DNA from: Microbacterium hydrocarbonoxydans
GTDB lineage: Bacteria > Actinomycetota > Actinomycetes > Actinomycetales > Microbacteriaceae
Reading direction: 5' to 3'
Assembly (NCBI RefSeq): GCF_011752045.1
Contig: NZ_JAAKXW010000001.1
Location: 744,001 to 808,000, forward strand
Length of the DNA stretch: 64,000 nt
This document shows, piece after piece, positions 53,781-61,731 of the stretch. Every line of letters begins with the position of its first letter. The stretch's first letter is position 1. The notes beneath the pieces were generated by a model that made no database searches, was not told the origin of the DNA, and was given only the letters and a program-made list of their open reading frames with translations. The translations under genes were made by a program, and so were the position numbers.

Positions 53781-54809
53781 TCAGCCGAAGAGCGTGGCCG
53801 CGGCGTCGTAGCGGTAGCGCGGCACCGTGTTCAGCTCGCCGAGCGCCTCCGCGAACGGGACCCGCACGATCTCGGTGCCCTGCATCGCGACCATCTGGCC
53901 CCAGGCCCCGTCGACGACGGCATCCGCCGCATGCATGCCGAGGCGCGTGGCGAGCACCCGGTCGAACGCCGACGGCGCACCGCCGCGCTGGATGTGGCCG
54001 AGAATGGTCGCCCGCGTCTCGATCCCCGTGATCCGCTCGATCTCGGGGGCGAGCTGGTCGCCGATGCCTCCCAGCCGAGGGCGGTTGAAGGCGTCCAGGC
54101 CCTTGTCGCTGTACGCCTCATCCATGCCGAGCAGCTTGAAGCCCTCCGAGACGACGACGAGCGGCGCGCGACCGCGGTCGTGCGCGCTGGTGACGAGTTC
54201 GGCGATCTCCTCGAGGGACATCGGCACTTCAGGGATGCAGATGGCGTGCGCTCCGGCAGCCATTCCGGCATGCAGGGCGATCCAGCCGACGTGACGTCCC
54301 ATGACCTCGGCCACCATGCAGCGCTTGTGCGAGTCGCCGGTGGTGCGCAGGCGGTCCATGGCCTCGGTGGCGATGTTCACCGCGGTGTCGAAGCCGAACG
54401 AGTAGTCGGTCGCACGCAGGTCGTTGTCGATCGTCTTCGGGACGCCGACGACGTTGATGCCGTCCTTCGCGAGGCGGTCGGCGGCGGCCAGAGTGCCCTC
54501 GCCGCCGATCGCGATGATGCCGTCGATCTTGTGGCCGTACAGCGTCTTGGCGATGTTCTCCGCACCGCCGCGCTCACCCTCGTAGGGGTTGGTCCGGCTG
54601 GTGCCGAGGATCGTGCCGCCGACCTTCGAGAGCCCCTTGACCTCGTGCCGGGTGAGCGGGAAGAAGTCGCCGTCGACGACGCCGCGCCAGCCGTCTCGGA
54701 TGCCGACGAACTCGAGGTCGTAGACCTGGGTGCCTTTCAGCACGATCGCACGGATGACCGCATTGAGTCCGGGACAGTCGCCACCGCTCGTCAGGATGCC
54801 GATCTTCAT
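53781..54809 (-). CDS. pfkA: 6-phosphofructokinase, group III type
   Basis: This 342-residue enzyme phosphorylates fructose 6-phosphate in glycolysis. The N-terminal GILTSGGDCPGLNAVIR, AIGGEGTLAAA, VPKTIDNDLR (catalytic Asp in T-I-D-N-D) and VAEVMGRHVGWIAL are characteristic. The phosphoryl-donor position after GGE is Gly, as in ATP-dependent enzymes, while the residue before TIDND is Lys, as in PPi-dependent ones; this mix is that of actinobacterial group III Pfk, usually ATP-dependent. A -10-like TAGTGT lies about 60 nt upstream. Confidence 0.92.
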   Translation of the reverse strand: MKIGILTSGGDCPGLNAVIRAIVLKGTQVYDLEFVGIRDGWRGVVDGDFFPLTRHEVKGLSKVGGTILGTSRTNPYEGERGGAENIAKTLYGHKIDGIIAIGGEGTLAAADRLAKDGINVVGVPKTIDNDLRATDYSFGFDTAVNIATEAMDRLRTTGDSHKRCMVAEVMGRHVGWIALHAGMAAGAHAICIPEVPMSLEEIAELVTSAHDRGRAPLVVVSEGFKLLGMDEAYSDKGLDAFNRPRLGGIGDQLAPEIERITGIETRATILGHIQRGGAPSAFDRVLATRLGMHAADAVVDGAWGQMVAMQGTEIVRVPFAEALGELNTVPRYRYDAAATLFG

Positions 54810-54974
54810 GCTGCCGCCTTCGGTTGTTCGGGTGATGGGGGGATGAGGCGACGCTGCCTGCGATCGACACTAGCGCCCCGACGCCGCACAGCGCCATTCG
54901 TGACGCCGAAAACCCGGAATCTTGCGGCCGTTTCGCGACGAATCGGCAGAACTTCGAGAAGCTGGGCCGATCGC

Positions 54975-55005
54975 CGCGAAAACAGCGGCAAGAACCACGG
55001 TTCTT
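54975..55005 (-). terminator. Candidate terminator after the SNF2 helicase gene
   Basis: AAGAACC-AC-GGTTCTT (54990-55005) and, further on, GCCGC/GCGGC flanking an A-rich loop follow the helicase stop on the minus strand. The first stem has only 2 nt in its loop, so real folding would open one pair. Confidence 0.4.
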
Positions 55006-55013
55006 AACGACTG

Positions 55014-57158
55014 TCAGGAGCCGCTGAGCGCCTCGCGCAGCAGATGCATGAGCGCGGCGAGCTGCACCGGCTCCCCCGCCGTGTCGTCGATCGCCTCGCC
55101 GTCGAGCGCACGGGCCGCGAGCCCCTGCTTCTGGTCGATGAGCTCGGCGATCTTGGTGTCGATCGTGTGCGCGGCGATGATCCGCCACGCGGTGACCGGT
55201 TCGTCCTGACCGATGCGGTGGACGCGGTCGATCGCCTGCGTCTGCTCCGCAGCGGTCCACGAGAGCTCGGCGAGCACGACGTTCGACGCCGCCTGCATGT
55301 TCAGGCCCACGCCCGCCGCGGTGAGCGAGCACACCGCGATGCCGACCGAGGGGTCGCCGTTGAAGGCGTCGATCGCCTGCTGGCGGGCGGTGGAGGTCTG
55401 GTCGCCGCGGATCGAGACGGCGCGGATGCCGGCCGAGGCGAAATGCGCCTCCGCCTGGTCCATCACGTCGATGTGCTTCGCGAAGAACACGACCTTGCCG
55501 ACGGAGCGCTGGAGCTGAGCCGCGTAGTCCGCCGCGAGCTGGGCCTTGGCCTGGCCGATGCGCCGCACCATGGTGAAGACGTTGTCTCCCCCGGTACCCG
55601 CGGCCTTCGACTCCTCGAGCTCGTTCTGCGCGACGAGACGGACGATGTCCTCGTCGATCTCGCCGGGGGCGAGTCCGCGATCACCGCGGGCGTCGATGAT
55701 GCGGCGGTAGCGGGTTGCGAGGCGCTCGCCGAGCTCCCGCTCGGCCTGGCGGATGCTGCGCCCGAACTCGTCGTCCAGCTGCACCGGCAGATCGGCGATG
55801 AGCTTGTCCGGCAGATCGGCGGCGACATCCTTCTTCTTGCGGCGCACGATGCCCATCGAGATCACGGCGTCGCGCGCCTCCGGATAGAAGGCCTTGTCCG
55901 CCGGAGTGAACCCGGTGGCGTCGAGCTTCTCCATGAGCTCGGGTCCGGGCTTCTCCCCCGTCGTCCAGCCCAGGAAGCGCCAGATCGCGTCGAAGTCCTC
56001 GACGTCGTTGATCAGCGGGGTGCCCGTGAGCGCCAGCATCAGCGGCTTGCCTCCGGGGGTGCGCTCGCGCATCCGGGTGGCGAGGGACAGCACGTTCTGC
56101 GACCGCTGCGAGTTCAGGTTCTTGATGAAGTGCGCCTCGTCGACGACCATGCCGCGCAGGCCGATCGACGCGAGCCAGGACAGGTGGCGATCGAGGATCT
56201 CGTAGTTGACGATGAAGACGTCGGCGAAGGCATCGATGTCGTCGCCGTCGCCCTGGATGACGGTGGCCCGTCGCTGCGGGGTCCACCGCTCGACCTCGCG
56301 CGCCCAGTTCATCTTCACGACGTTGGGGACGACCGCGAGCAGCGGGTAGGCGCCCGCTACGGAGGCGGCGAGCACGGACTGGGCCGTCTTGCCGAGGCCG
56401 GGCTCGTCGGCGAGGAGGAAGCTGCGGTGACCGCCGCGGACCGCCTCCAGGAAGCGCGACTGGTGCACCATGACCTCGAGGCCCTTGGGCGACACGTGGT
56501 CGAACTCGGGCGCGGGCGGCAGGTCCATCGTCGCGGCACCGCCGCCGGCGCCGATCTCGAAGGACTTGTACAGCGGCCCCATCAGCTCCCAGCCGTCCAG
56601 GCGGCGACGCGGCGTGCTGGTCGCCCGCGGGGTCAGGTCGGGTGCGAGGAACGGGTTCGCGAGCTGGCGCGCCTCGACGGAGGGCGGGGTCACCTGGCGC
56701 TCGGCGATGGCCGCCGGGACGACGGGCGCCTGCACCGGCGCCACGTCGGCGATGATGAGCTCCTCGGGGGCGAGCTCCGCACCGGACTCCAGGAGCCAGT
56801 CGCGCCGCATCCGCTTGGCGACGGGAGACGTCGCCTGATCCGCCTCGAGCAGCTGGATCAGGGAGGTGTCGCGCGCCGCCGTCTTGGCGAGGATCGTCGC
56901 CACGCCGTCGAGCCGCTTGAGCAGCTCTGCGCGTGCGGCGTCGCCGAGCCCGGCATCCGCCTTCACCCTGGCGCGCTCCTCGCGCACCAGGAAGGCGATC
57001 ACCTGGAACTTGACCCGGTTGGTCGGGCCGAGCTTCCCCCGCTGGGACTTCGCCTCGATCTCGCGCACCTTGCGCGCGAGGATCGGGATGAGGGGGGCCT
57101 CGTCGTCGCGACGAGTCGTCTTCTTGCGCCGCGTGGCGGCGGTTGCCGTGGTCGGCAT
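55014..57158 (-). CDS. SNF2-family DEAD/DEAH box helicase
   Basis: This 714-residue protein has a basic N-terminus and a roughly 250-residue N-terminal region of unknown fold. The SNF2 motor follows: LADEPGLGKTAQSVLAA (motif I), VVDEAHFIKN (motif II), ALTGTPLIND (motif III), VVFFAKHIDVMDQA (motif IV region), LTAAGVGLNMQAASNV (motif V) and QAIDRVHRIGQ (motif VI). Such proteins remodel protein-DNA complexes in repair. ATG 57158 has AGGAGGAG upstream. A LexA-type box about 115 nt upstream suggests SOS induction. Confidence 0.9.
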   Translation of the reverse strand: MPTTATAATRRKKTTRRDDEAPLIPILARKVREIEAKSQRGKLGPTNRVKFQVIAFLVREERARVKADAGLGDAARAELLKRLDGVATILAKTAARDTSLIQLLEADQATSPVAKRMRRDWLLESGAELAPEELIIADVAPVQAPVVPAAIAERQVTPPSVEARQLANPFLAPDLTPRATSTPRRRLDGWELMGPLYKSFEIGAGGGAATMDLPPAPEFDHVSPKGLEVMVHQSRFLEAVRGGHRSFLLADEPGLGKTAQSVLAASVAGAYPLLAVVPNVVKMNWAREVERWTPQRRATVIQGDGDDIDAFADVFIVNYEILDRHLSWLASIGLRGMVVDEAHFIKNLNSQRSQNVLSLATRMRERTPGGKPLMLALTGTPLINDVEDFDAIWRFLGWTTGEKPGPELMEKLDATGFTPADKAFYPEARDAVISMGIVRRKKKDVAADLPDKLIADLPVQLDDEFGRSIRQAERELGERLATRYRRIIDARGDRGLAPGEIDEDIVRLVAQNELEESKAAGTGGDNVFTMVRRIGQAKAQLAADYAAQLQRSVGKVVFFAKHIDVMDQAEAHFASAGIRAVSIRGDQTSTARQQAIDAFNGDPSVGIAVCSLTAAGVGLNMQAASNVVLAELSWTAAEQTQAIDRVHRIGQDEPVTAWRIIAAHTIDTKIAELIDQKQGLAARALDGEAIDDTAGEPVQLAALMHLLREALSGS

Positions 57159-57270
57159 GCTCCTCCTGAGCGTGAGGGCCGACGCATCCGGCCGGATGCG
57201 GTGGCCGTCTCGGTGTCCGCAGGTGGCGTGAGATCGCTCCGAAGTGTCGGTGGCGTCACCAGGACTGTAC

Positions 57271-57282
57271 GAACAGTAGTTC
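57271..57282. promoter_or_regulatory. Candidate LexA (SOS) box upstream of the SNF2 helicase
   Basis: GAAC-AGTA-GTTC, flanked as CGAAC...GTTCCG, matches the actinobacterial/Gram-positive SOS core GAAC-N4-GTTC. It lies 113 nt upstream of the helicase ATG and just beyond a -10-like TACAGT (57264-57269, minus strand). Confidence 0.6.
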
Positions 57283-57393
57283 CGGTTGCGGACGATGCGC
57301 GATGCACGCACGGGAATCCTCTGCAACCGCTGGCAAGTCTACGCCATCCCCCCGGCAGGACGTCGAGAGTGACACGGAGAGTTCCTCCGGCCT

Positions 57394-58344
57394 TCAGCCC
57401 CGCGCGTCGAGGACGCGGCGCGCGTCGAGGACATCGGCTGCGATCTGGTCCTTGAGCTTCTCGATGCCCTCGAAGGCCACCATGCCCCGCAGGCGCTCTG
57501 CGAACTCGACGGTCACATCGTGACCGTACAGCTCCAGTCCGCTCTCACCGAGCACGTGCGCCTCGACCTGGCGCTCCAGCACATCGTCGAACGTCGGATT
57601 GGTCCCGACCGAGATGGCTGCCGGATGCCGGATGCCGGTGTCGTGATCGACGAGCCACCCCGCGTAGATGCCGTCGGCGGGGACGAAGGAGTCGACGACG
57701 GCCGACAGGTTCGCGGTCGGGAAACCCAGCTCCCGTCCGCGCTTGAGGCCGTGCACGACCTCGCCGCGCACGTCGACAGGCCTGCCGAGCACCTCCGCCG
57801 CCGTCGCGACGTCACCCTCCATGAGGAGTTCGCGGATCCAGGTCGAGGAGACCCTGCGATCCGAGCCGGGGAGGAAGACGTCCTCGACGACCTCCACTGT
57901 GAAGCCGTGCTGCGATCCCATCTCGCGCAGGAGCTCGGGGGTGCCCGACCCCCCGCGCCCGAAGCGGAAGTCCTCGCCGACCAGCACGCTCGAGACCTCG
58001 AGCGCTTCCACGAGGATGTCCACGACGAACTCCTGTGCGCTGCGCGAGGCCAGCTCGGCGTCGAAGGTGAGCAGGAGCGTCGCGTCCAGCTCGAGCTCTC
58101 CGAGGAGCTCGAGCTTGCGGTCGGTGGTCACGACGTTCTCCGGGCACCGATCCGGGCGCAGGACGGCCAGCGGATTGCGGTCGAACGTGACGGCGACGGC
58201 CCGGGAGCCGGATGCCGCCGCGCGCTCCTTGAGCCGGCGGATGACGGCGCGGTGGCCGGCGTGCACGCCGTCGAACTTGCCGATGGCGACGGCCGAGGGG
58301 CCGAAGCCGGCCGGGACCTCCCCTGGGCCGCGGAAGACGATCAT
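57394..58344 (-). CDS. ribF: Bifunctional riboflavin kinase/FAD synthetase
   Basis: This 316-residue enzyme makes FMN and then FAD. The N-terminal adenylyltransferase domain has AIGKFDGVHAGHRAVI (G-x-FDGVH-x-GH) and STWIRELLMEGDV. The C-terminal flavokinase domain has the GRELGFPTANL motif that binds ATP and metal. Length fits bacterial RibF. It overlaps the preceding gene by ATGA (58341-58344). It belongs to the truB-membrane protein-membrane protein-ribF series; truB-ribF proximity is a widespread bacterial order. Confidence 0.95.
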   Translation of the reverse strand: MIVFRGPGEVPAGFGPSAVAIGKFDGVHAGHRAVIRRLKERAAASGSRAVAVTFDRNPLAVLRPDRCPENVVTTDRKLELLGELELDATLLLTFDAELASRSAQEFVVDILVEALEVSSVLVGEDFRFGRGGSGTPELLREMGSQHGFTVEVVEDVFLPGSDRRVSSTWIRELLMEGDVATAAEVLGRPVDVRGEVVHGLKRGRELGFPTANLSAVVDSFVPADGIYAGWLVDHDTGIRHPAAISVGTNPTFDDVLERQVEAHVLGESGLELYGHDVTVEFAERLRGMVAFEGIEKLKDQIAADVLDARRVLDARG

Positions 58345-58781
58345 GCGGTCACCTCGACGGGTTCGGCCGGAACGTCGGACGGGCGATGAGTGCGAAGCCA
58401 CCAGATGCCGAACACCGGCAGCACCAGCGGGATGAACAGATAGCCCCGCCCGAACACCGACCACACGGTGTCATGGGAGAACAGCTCGGGCAGCACGAGA
58501 CTGAGCGCACCGATGACGATCACGCCGGTGAGCTCGAACACGATCGCGACCCAGGCGACCGTGTACCAGCCCCGTCGACGCGCCAGCACGAGGGCCAGCG
58601 TCGCGAGGATGTACACGACCGCAGCCACGGCAGACAGCGAGTAGGCGAGCGGGGCCTCGTCGAAGCGACGGACGATCTGCACGAAGCTGCGCCCGGTCGC
58701 CGCCAGCGCCATCACCGCGTACACGACGACGAGGACGCGACCGATGCCGGTCATCCGGGAGGAGGGGACGGGAGTGCTCAT
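58341..58781 (-). CDS. Four-helix membrane protein of unknown function
   Basis: This 146-residue protein has four hydrophobic segments (about residues 13-31, 45-64, 72-96 and 110-130), with Arg-rich loops on one side and a short acidic tail. No family or catalytic motif is recognised. ATG 58781 is supported by GGAGGA 4 nt upstream; another ATG 12 nt earlier is possible. It is coupled to ribF. Confidence 0.75.
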   Translation of the reverse strand: MSTPVPSSRMTGIGRVLVVVYAVMALAATGRSFVQIVRRFDEAPLAYSLSAVAAVVYILATLALVLARRRGWYTVAWVAIVFELTGVIVIGALSLVLPELFSHDTVWSVFGRGYLFIPLVLPVFGIWWLRTHRPSDVPAEPVEVTA

Positions 58782-58837
58782 AGCGTCCTCCATCCTAGTT
58801 GCGGCTCGCCGGTCACCGGCCCGCGGTGCGGGCCCGC

Positions 58838-59206
58838 TCACGCGATCTGGACGGTCCAGATCACCTGCATCCGCCACAGCATGATCGCGATCGCCAGGGC
58901 TGCCACGCCCAGGACGACGGTGCTCCAGCGGCTGCGCTCCATGAGCGCCCACAGCACCGCGCCGACGGGCAGCAGCACCGCGGAGACCAGGTACACCCAG
59001 AACTCCAGAAGGTCCCCGGTGGGCGGGTTCCCGGTGAGAGGCGCGAGGATCGAGACGATCACCTGCACGAGGAGCAGCGCTTCGACGAGTGCGAGCGCGC
59101 CGACCGTGAAATCGCTCGGTCGGCGGCCGAGGAGCCCTGCGGCGAGGCAGAACAGACCCGCCGCCACCGCGACCGCGATCTGCGCGACGGTGAGCCAGAG
59201 GATCAT
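58838..59206 (-). CDS. Small four-helix membrane protein of unknown function
   Basis: This 122-residue protein is almost entirely hydrophobic, with segments at about 1-25, 33-55, 68-88 and 95-118. A short loop with NPPTGDLLEFW lies between the second and third. No family was recognised. Its ATG overlaps the truB stop (ATGA), so it is in the truB-ribF operon. Confidence 0.75.
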   Translation of the reverse strand: MILWLTVAQIAVAVAAGLFCLAAGLLGRRPSDFTVGALALVEALLLVQVIVSILAPLTGNPPTGDLLEFWVYLVSAVLLPVGAVLWALMERSRWSTVVLGVAALAIAIMLWRMQVIWTVQIA

Positions 59207-60096
59207 CGGACCGCCTCCGGCATGTTCATCGCGCTCTTCAGATCGGATCCGCGCTTCTCGACGATCCCGACGAGGACGCCGTCCTCGTCGATCGCGGCGG
59301 CGAGGGCGCCGGCGAGCCGGGCGGCCTGACCGACGAGCCGCTTGCCGTGGCGGAGGTCTCGCGCCTCCTCGGCGGAGACGTCGAGCCGGTCGAGGACCCG
59401 CACGGCGGCCTCCGCCGGAGTGAGCACGGTCGCGTCGTCGAGTGCGTCGATGCCGACGGCATCCGCCACGTCGAAGTCGCCCACCCTGGTGCGCCGAAGG
59501 GAGGTCAGGTGACCGCCGACCCCGAGACCGGCGCCGAGATCCCGCGCCAGCGACCGGATGTACGTGCCGGAGGAGCAGTCGACGACGACGTCGAGGTCGA
59601 GGAAGCCGTCGCCCTGTCGCTGCGCGAGGACGTCGAAGCGCGAGACCGTCACCTCTCTGGCGGCGAGAACGACCTCCTCGCCGGCACGGACGAGATCGTA
59701 GGCGCGCTTTCCGTCGACCTTGATCGCGGACACGGAGCTCGGCACCTGTGAGATAGATCCGGTGAGGGCGCGGACGCCGTCCGCGACGCCCTCCGCAGTG
59801 ACACCGGCCCAGTCCTGCGTCGAGGCGCGGGTGAGGATCGCCCCGTCCGCGTCGTCGGTGCCGGTCGTCTGCCCGAGCCGGATCGTCGCCTCATACGTCT
59901 TGTCGGCGCCCACGATGTAGGTGAGCAGGCGCGTCGCTCCCTCGATGCCGATCACGAGAAGTCCCGTCGCCATCGGGTCGAGCGTGCCGGCGTGGCCGAC
60001 CTTGCGCGTGCCGAACGCGCGACGCGTGCGCGCGACGACGTCATGGCTGGTCAGTCCAGCGGGCTTGTCGACGAGGAGGATGCCGGGCGAGACCAT
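59203..60096 (-). CDS. truB: tRNA pseudouridine(55) synthase
   Basis: This 297-residue enzyme forms pseudouridine 55 in the T loop of tRNAs. LLVDKPAGLTSHDVVARTRR and RKVGHAGTLDPMATGLL (catalytic Asp in GTLDP) are diagnostic, and VDCSSGTYIRSLARDLG follows. The C-terminal 60 residues are a short actinobacterial-type PUA-like end. It heads the truB-membrane proteins-ribF operon behind its own leaderless promoter. Confidence 0.95.
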   Translation of the reverse strand: MVSPGILLVDKPAGLTSHDVVARTRRAFGTRKVGHAGTLDPMATGLLVIGIEGATRLLTYIVGADKTYEATIRLGQTTGTDDADGAILTRASTQDWAGVTAEGVADGVRALTGSISQVPSSVSAIKVDGKRAYDLVRAGEEVVLAAREVTVSRFDVLAQRQGDGFLDLDVVVDCSSGTYIRSLARDLGAGLGVGGHLTSLRRTRVGDFDVADAVGIDALDDATVLTPAEAAVRVLDRLDVSAEEARDLRHGKRLVGQAARLAGALAAAIDEDGVLVGIVEKRGSDLKSAMNMPEAVR

Positions 60097-60102
60097 CCCT
60101 CA

Positions 60103-60108
60103 AGCCTA
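60103..60108 (-). promoter_or_regulatory. -10 box (TAGGCT) of truB, leaderless start
   Basis: TAGGCT is followed by 6 nt and the ATG at 60096. Confidence 0.5.
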
Positions 60109-60124
60109 CGATGCGGGCGGATGC

Positions 60125-60775
60125 TCAGCCGCACACCTCGTACGAGGGCTCGCTGCGGGTCGTCACGGTGACATCGGACGCGGTGACGACCCCTTCGCGG
60201 AACTCGAAGAACACATGGGCCTCATCGTCGCCGGGGAGCATGATCCAGGTGCCGCCGCCGATCTGAGCAGTGCCCTCCTGGGCGCCCGGGTAGGCGGCGA
60301 GAACCTCTTCCTTCGTCGCGCCGAGTCCGAGCCCCTCCGCCGTGACCGGCGCGTCCGCGACCATCGGGATCTCGGCGGTCGTGTACACGGTGATCTCGCT
60401 GATCGGCGCGGTGTCGCTCTCCGTGCCCCGAACGAAGAAGATCCCGTGGCTGGCGTCATCCGCGTTCCACCACGCCGTCCACGAGCAGTTGGCCGTGTCG
60501 TGCTCCCAGGTGTCGGGCAGCCCGTCGAGCGTCGCCGCGAGATCTCCGCCGATCTCGATCGGCCCCACTCCCTCCGGGCTGATGATCCAGGTGGACGTGT
60601 CGTCCGGATCGGGCTCGGGCGCCGTGGTCGGCTTCTCGGTGGGTGTCGCGCTCGGCGACGGGGCCGGCGTCGGGCTCGACGACGGTGCGCCGCCCGTCGA
60701 GGCCGGCGCGCAGCCGGCGAGTGCTGCGACGAGGAAACCCGTCGCGATGATGGCGCTGCCTGTCCTGATGTTCAT
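60125..60775 (-). CDS. Secreted lipoprotein of unknown function
   Basis: This 216-residue protein has a lipoprotein signal (about 20 residues) with lipobox LAGC and Cys at about residue 22. A Ser/Pro/Thr-rich linker of about 40 residues and a soluble domain with two Cys follow. The domain starts WIISPEGVGPIEIGGDL, a pattern seen in actinobacterial surface lipoproteins of unknown role. AAGGGG serves as ribosome binding site. It is divergent from mutY and sits upstream of truB on the same strand, but truB has its own promoter. Confidence 0.8.
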   Translation of the reverse strand: MNIRTGSAIIATGFLVAALAGCAPASTGGAPSSSPTPAPSPSATPTEKPTTAPEPDPDDTSTWIISPEGVGPIEIGGDLAATLDGLPDTWEHDTANCSWTAWWNADDASHGIFFVRGTESDTAPISEITVYTTAEIPMVADAPVTAEGLGLGATKEEVLAAYPGAQEGTAQIGGGTWIMLPGDDEAHVFFEFREGVVTASDVTVTTRSEPSYEVCG

Positions 60776-60812
60776 GCGATGCCCCTTGCTCTCCGGTCGG
60801 GCGGCATTCGCT

Positions 60813-60818
60813 TAGGCT
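60813..60818 (+). promoter_or_regulatory. -10 box (TAGGCT) of mutY, leaderless start
   Basis: TAGGCT is followed by 6 nt and GTG 60825, which fixes the start of the mutY gene. Confidence 0.55.
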
Positions 60819-60824
60819 GACGAG

Positions 60825-61724
60825 GTGTCTCCCTCGTCGCCCCCCGCCCCCGCGGGAATGCCGCCTCTCGCGGAATGGTACCGAGGTAACGCCCGGGATC
60901 TGCCGTGGAGAAGGGCGACATTCCGTAACGATTTCGGGGCCTGGGGCACGCTGGTCAGCGAATTCATGCTGCAGCAGACGCCGGTGAACCGCGTCATCCC
61001 CCATCTGGAGGCGTGGCTGACGCGCTGGCCGACGCCCCGCGCGCTCGCGGCGGCGACCCCGGCCGAGGTGCTCCAGCAGTGGGCGAACCTCGGCTACCCC
61101 CGCCGGGCGCTCTGGCTGCACAGGGCTGCCGTGGAGATCACCGAGCTCCACGACGGCATCGTTCCCCGGGACGTCGACGCCCTGCTCGCGCTGTCCGGCA
61201 TCGGCGACTATACGGCCAGGGCCGTCGCGGTGTTCGCGTACGGAGACCGGCATCCGGTCGTCGACACGAACACTCGCCGGGTGCTGGCGCGCGCAGTGCA
61301 GGGTCTGGCCCAGCCCGCCCCGCCGTCGAGGCGCGACCTCGCGCTGATGGAGTCGCTGCTGCCAGCATCCGACGACGAGTCCGCGGTCTTCAACGCCGCG
61401 GCGATGGAGCTCGGCGCGACGGTGTGCACGGCACGCGCGCCCCGTTGCGAGGAATGCCCGCTGGTCGCGAGCTGCGCCTGGGTCGCCGAGGGACGCCCTG
61501 ACACCGGAGACACCCGCCGCCGTCAGGCGGCATACGAGGGCTCGGATCGTCAGGCGCGCGGCGCCGCACTGCGGATGCTTCGCCACGCCGCACCCTCCGG
61601 CGTCCCGCTCGCCGCCGTCCTCGCGGACTGGCCGGATCCGCTCCAGCGCGACCGCGCCATCGACTCGCTGATCGCCGACGGACTGGCAGAGGCTGACGGC
61701 GAGATGCTGGCGCTCCCCCGCTGA
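60825..61724 (+). CDS. mutY: A/G-specific adenine glycosylase
   Basis: This 299-residue DNA repair glycosylase removes adenine opposite 8-oxoguanine. It shows WRRATFRNDFGAWGTLVSEFMLQQTPVNRV (catalytic Glu in SEFMLQQT), the helix-hairpin-helix LSGIGDYTARAV (Tyr where endonuclease III has Lys, as in MutY), and VDTNTRRVL with the catalytic Asp. The [4Fe-4S] cysteines are C201, C208, C211 and C217 at C-x6-C-x2-C-x5-C spacing. The C-terminal NUDIX-like 8-oxoG reader of longer MutY is missing or much reduced, replaced by a small helical tail. Confidence 0.93.
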   Translation: MSPSSPPAPAGMPPLAEWYRGNARDLPWRRATFRNDFGAWGTLVSEFMLQQTPVNRVIPHLEAWLTRWPTPRALAAATPAEVLQQWANLGYPRRALWLHRAAVEITELHDGIVPRDVDALLALSGIGDYTARAVAVFAYGDRHPVVDTNTRRVLARAVQGLAQPAPPSRRDLALMESLLPASDDESAVFNAAAMELGATVCTARAPRCEECPLVASCAWVAEGRPDTGDTRRRQAAYEGSDRQARGAALRMLRHAAPSGVPLAAVLADWPDPLQRDRAIDSLIADGLAEADGEMLALPR

Positions 61725-61731
61725 CCGGCCG

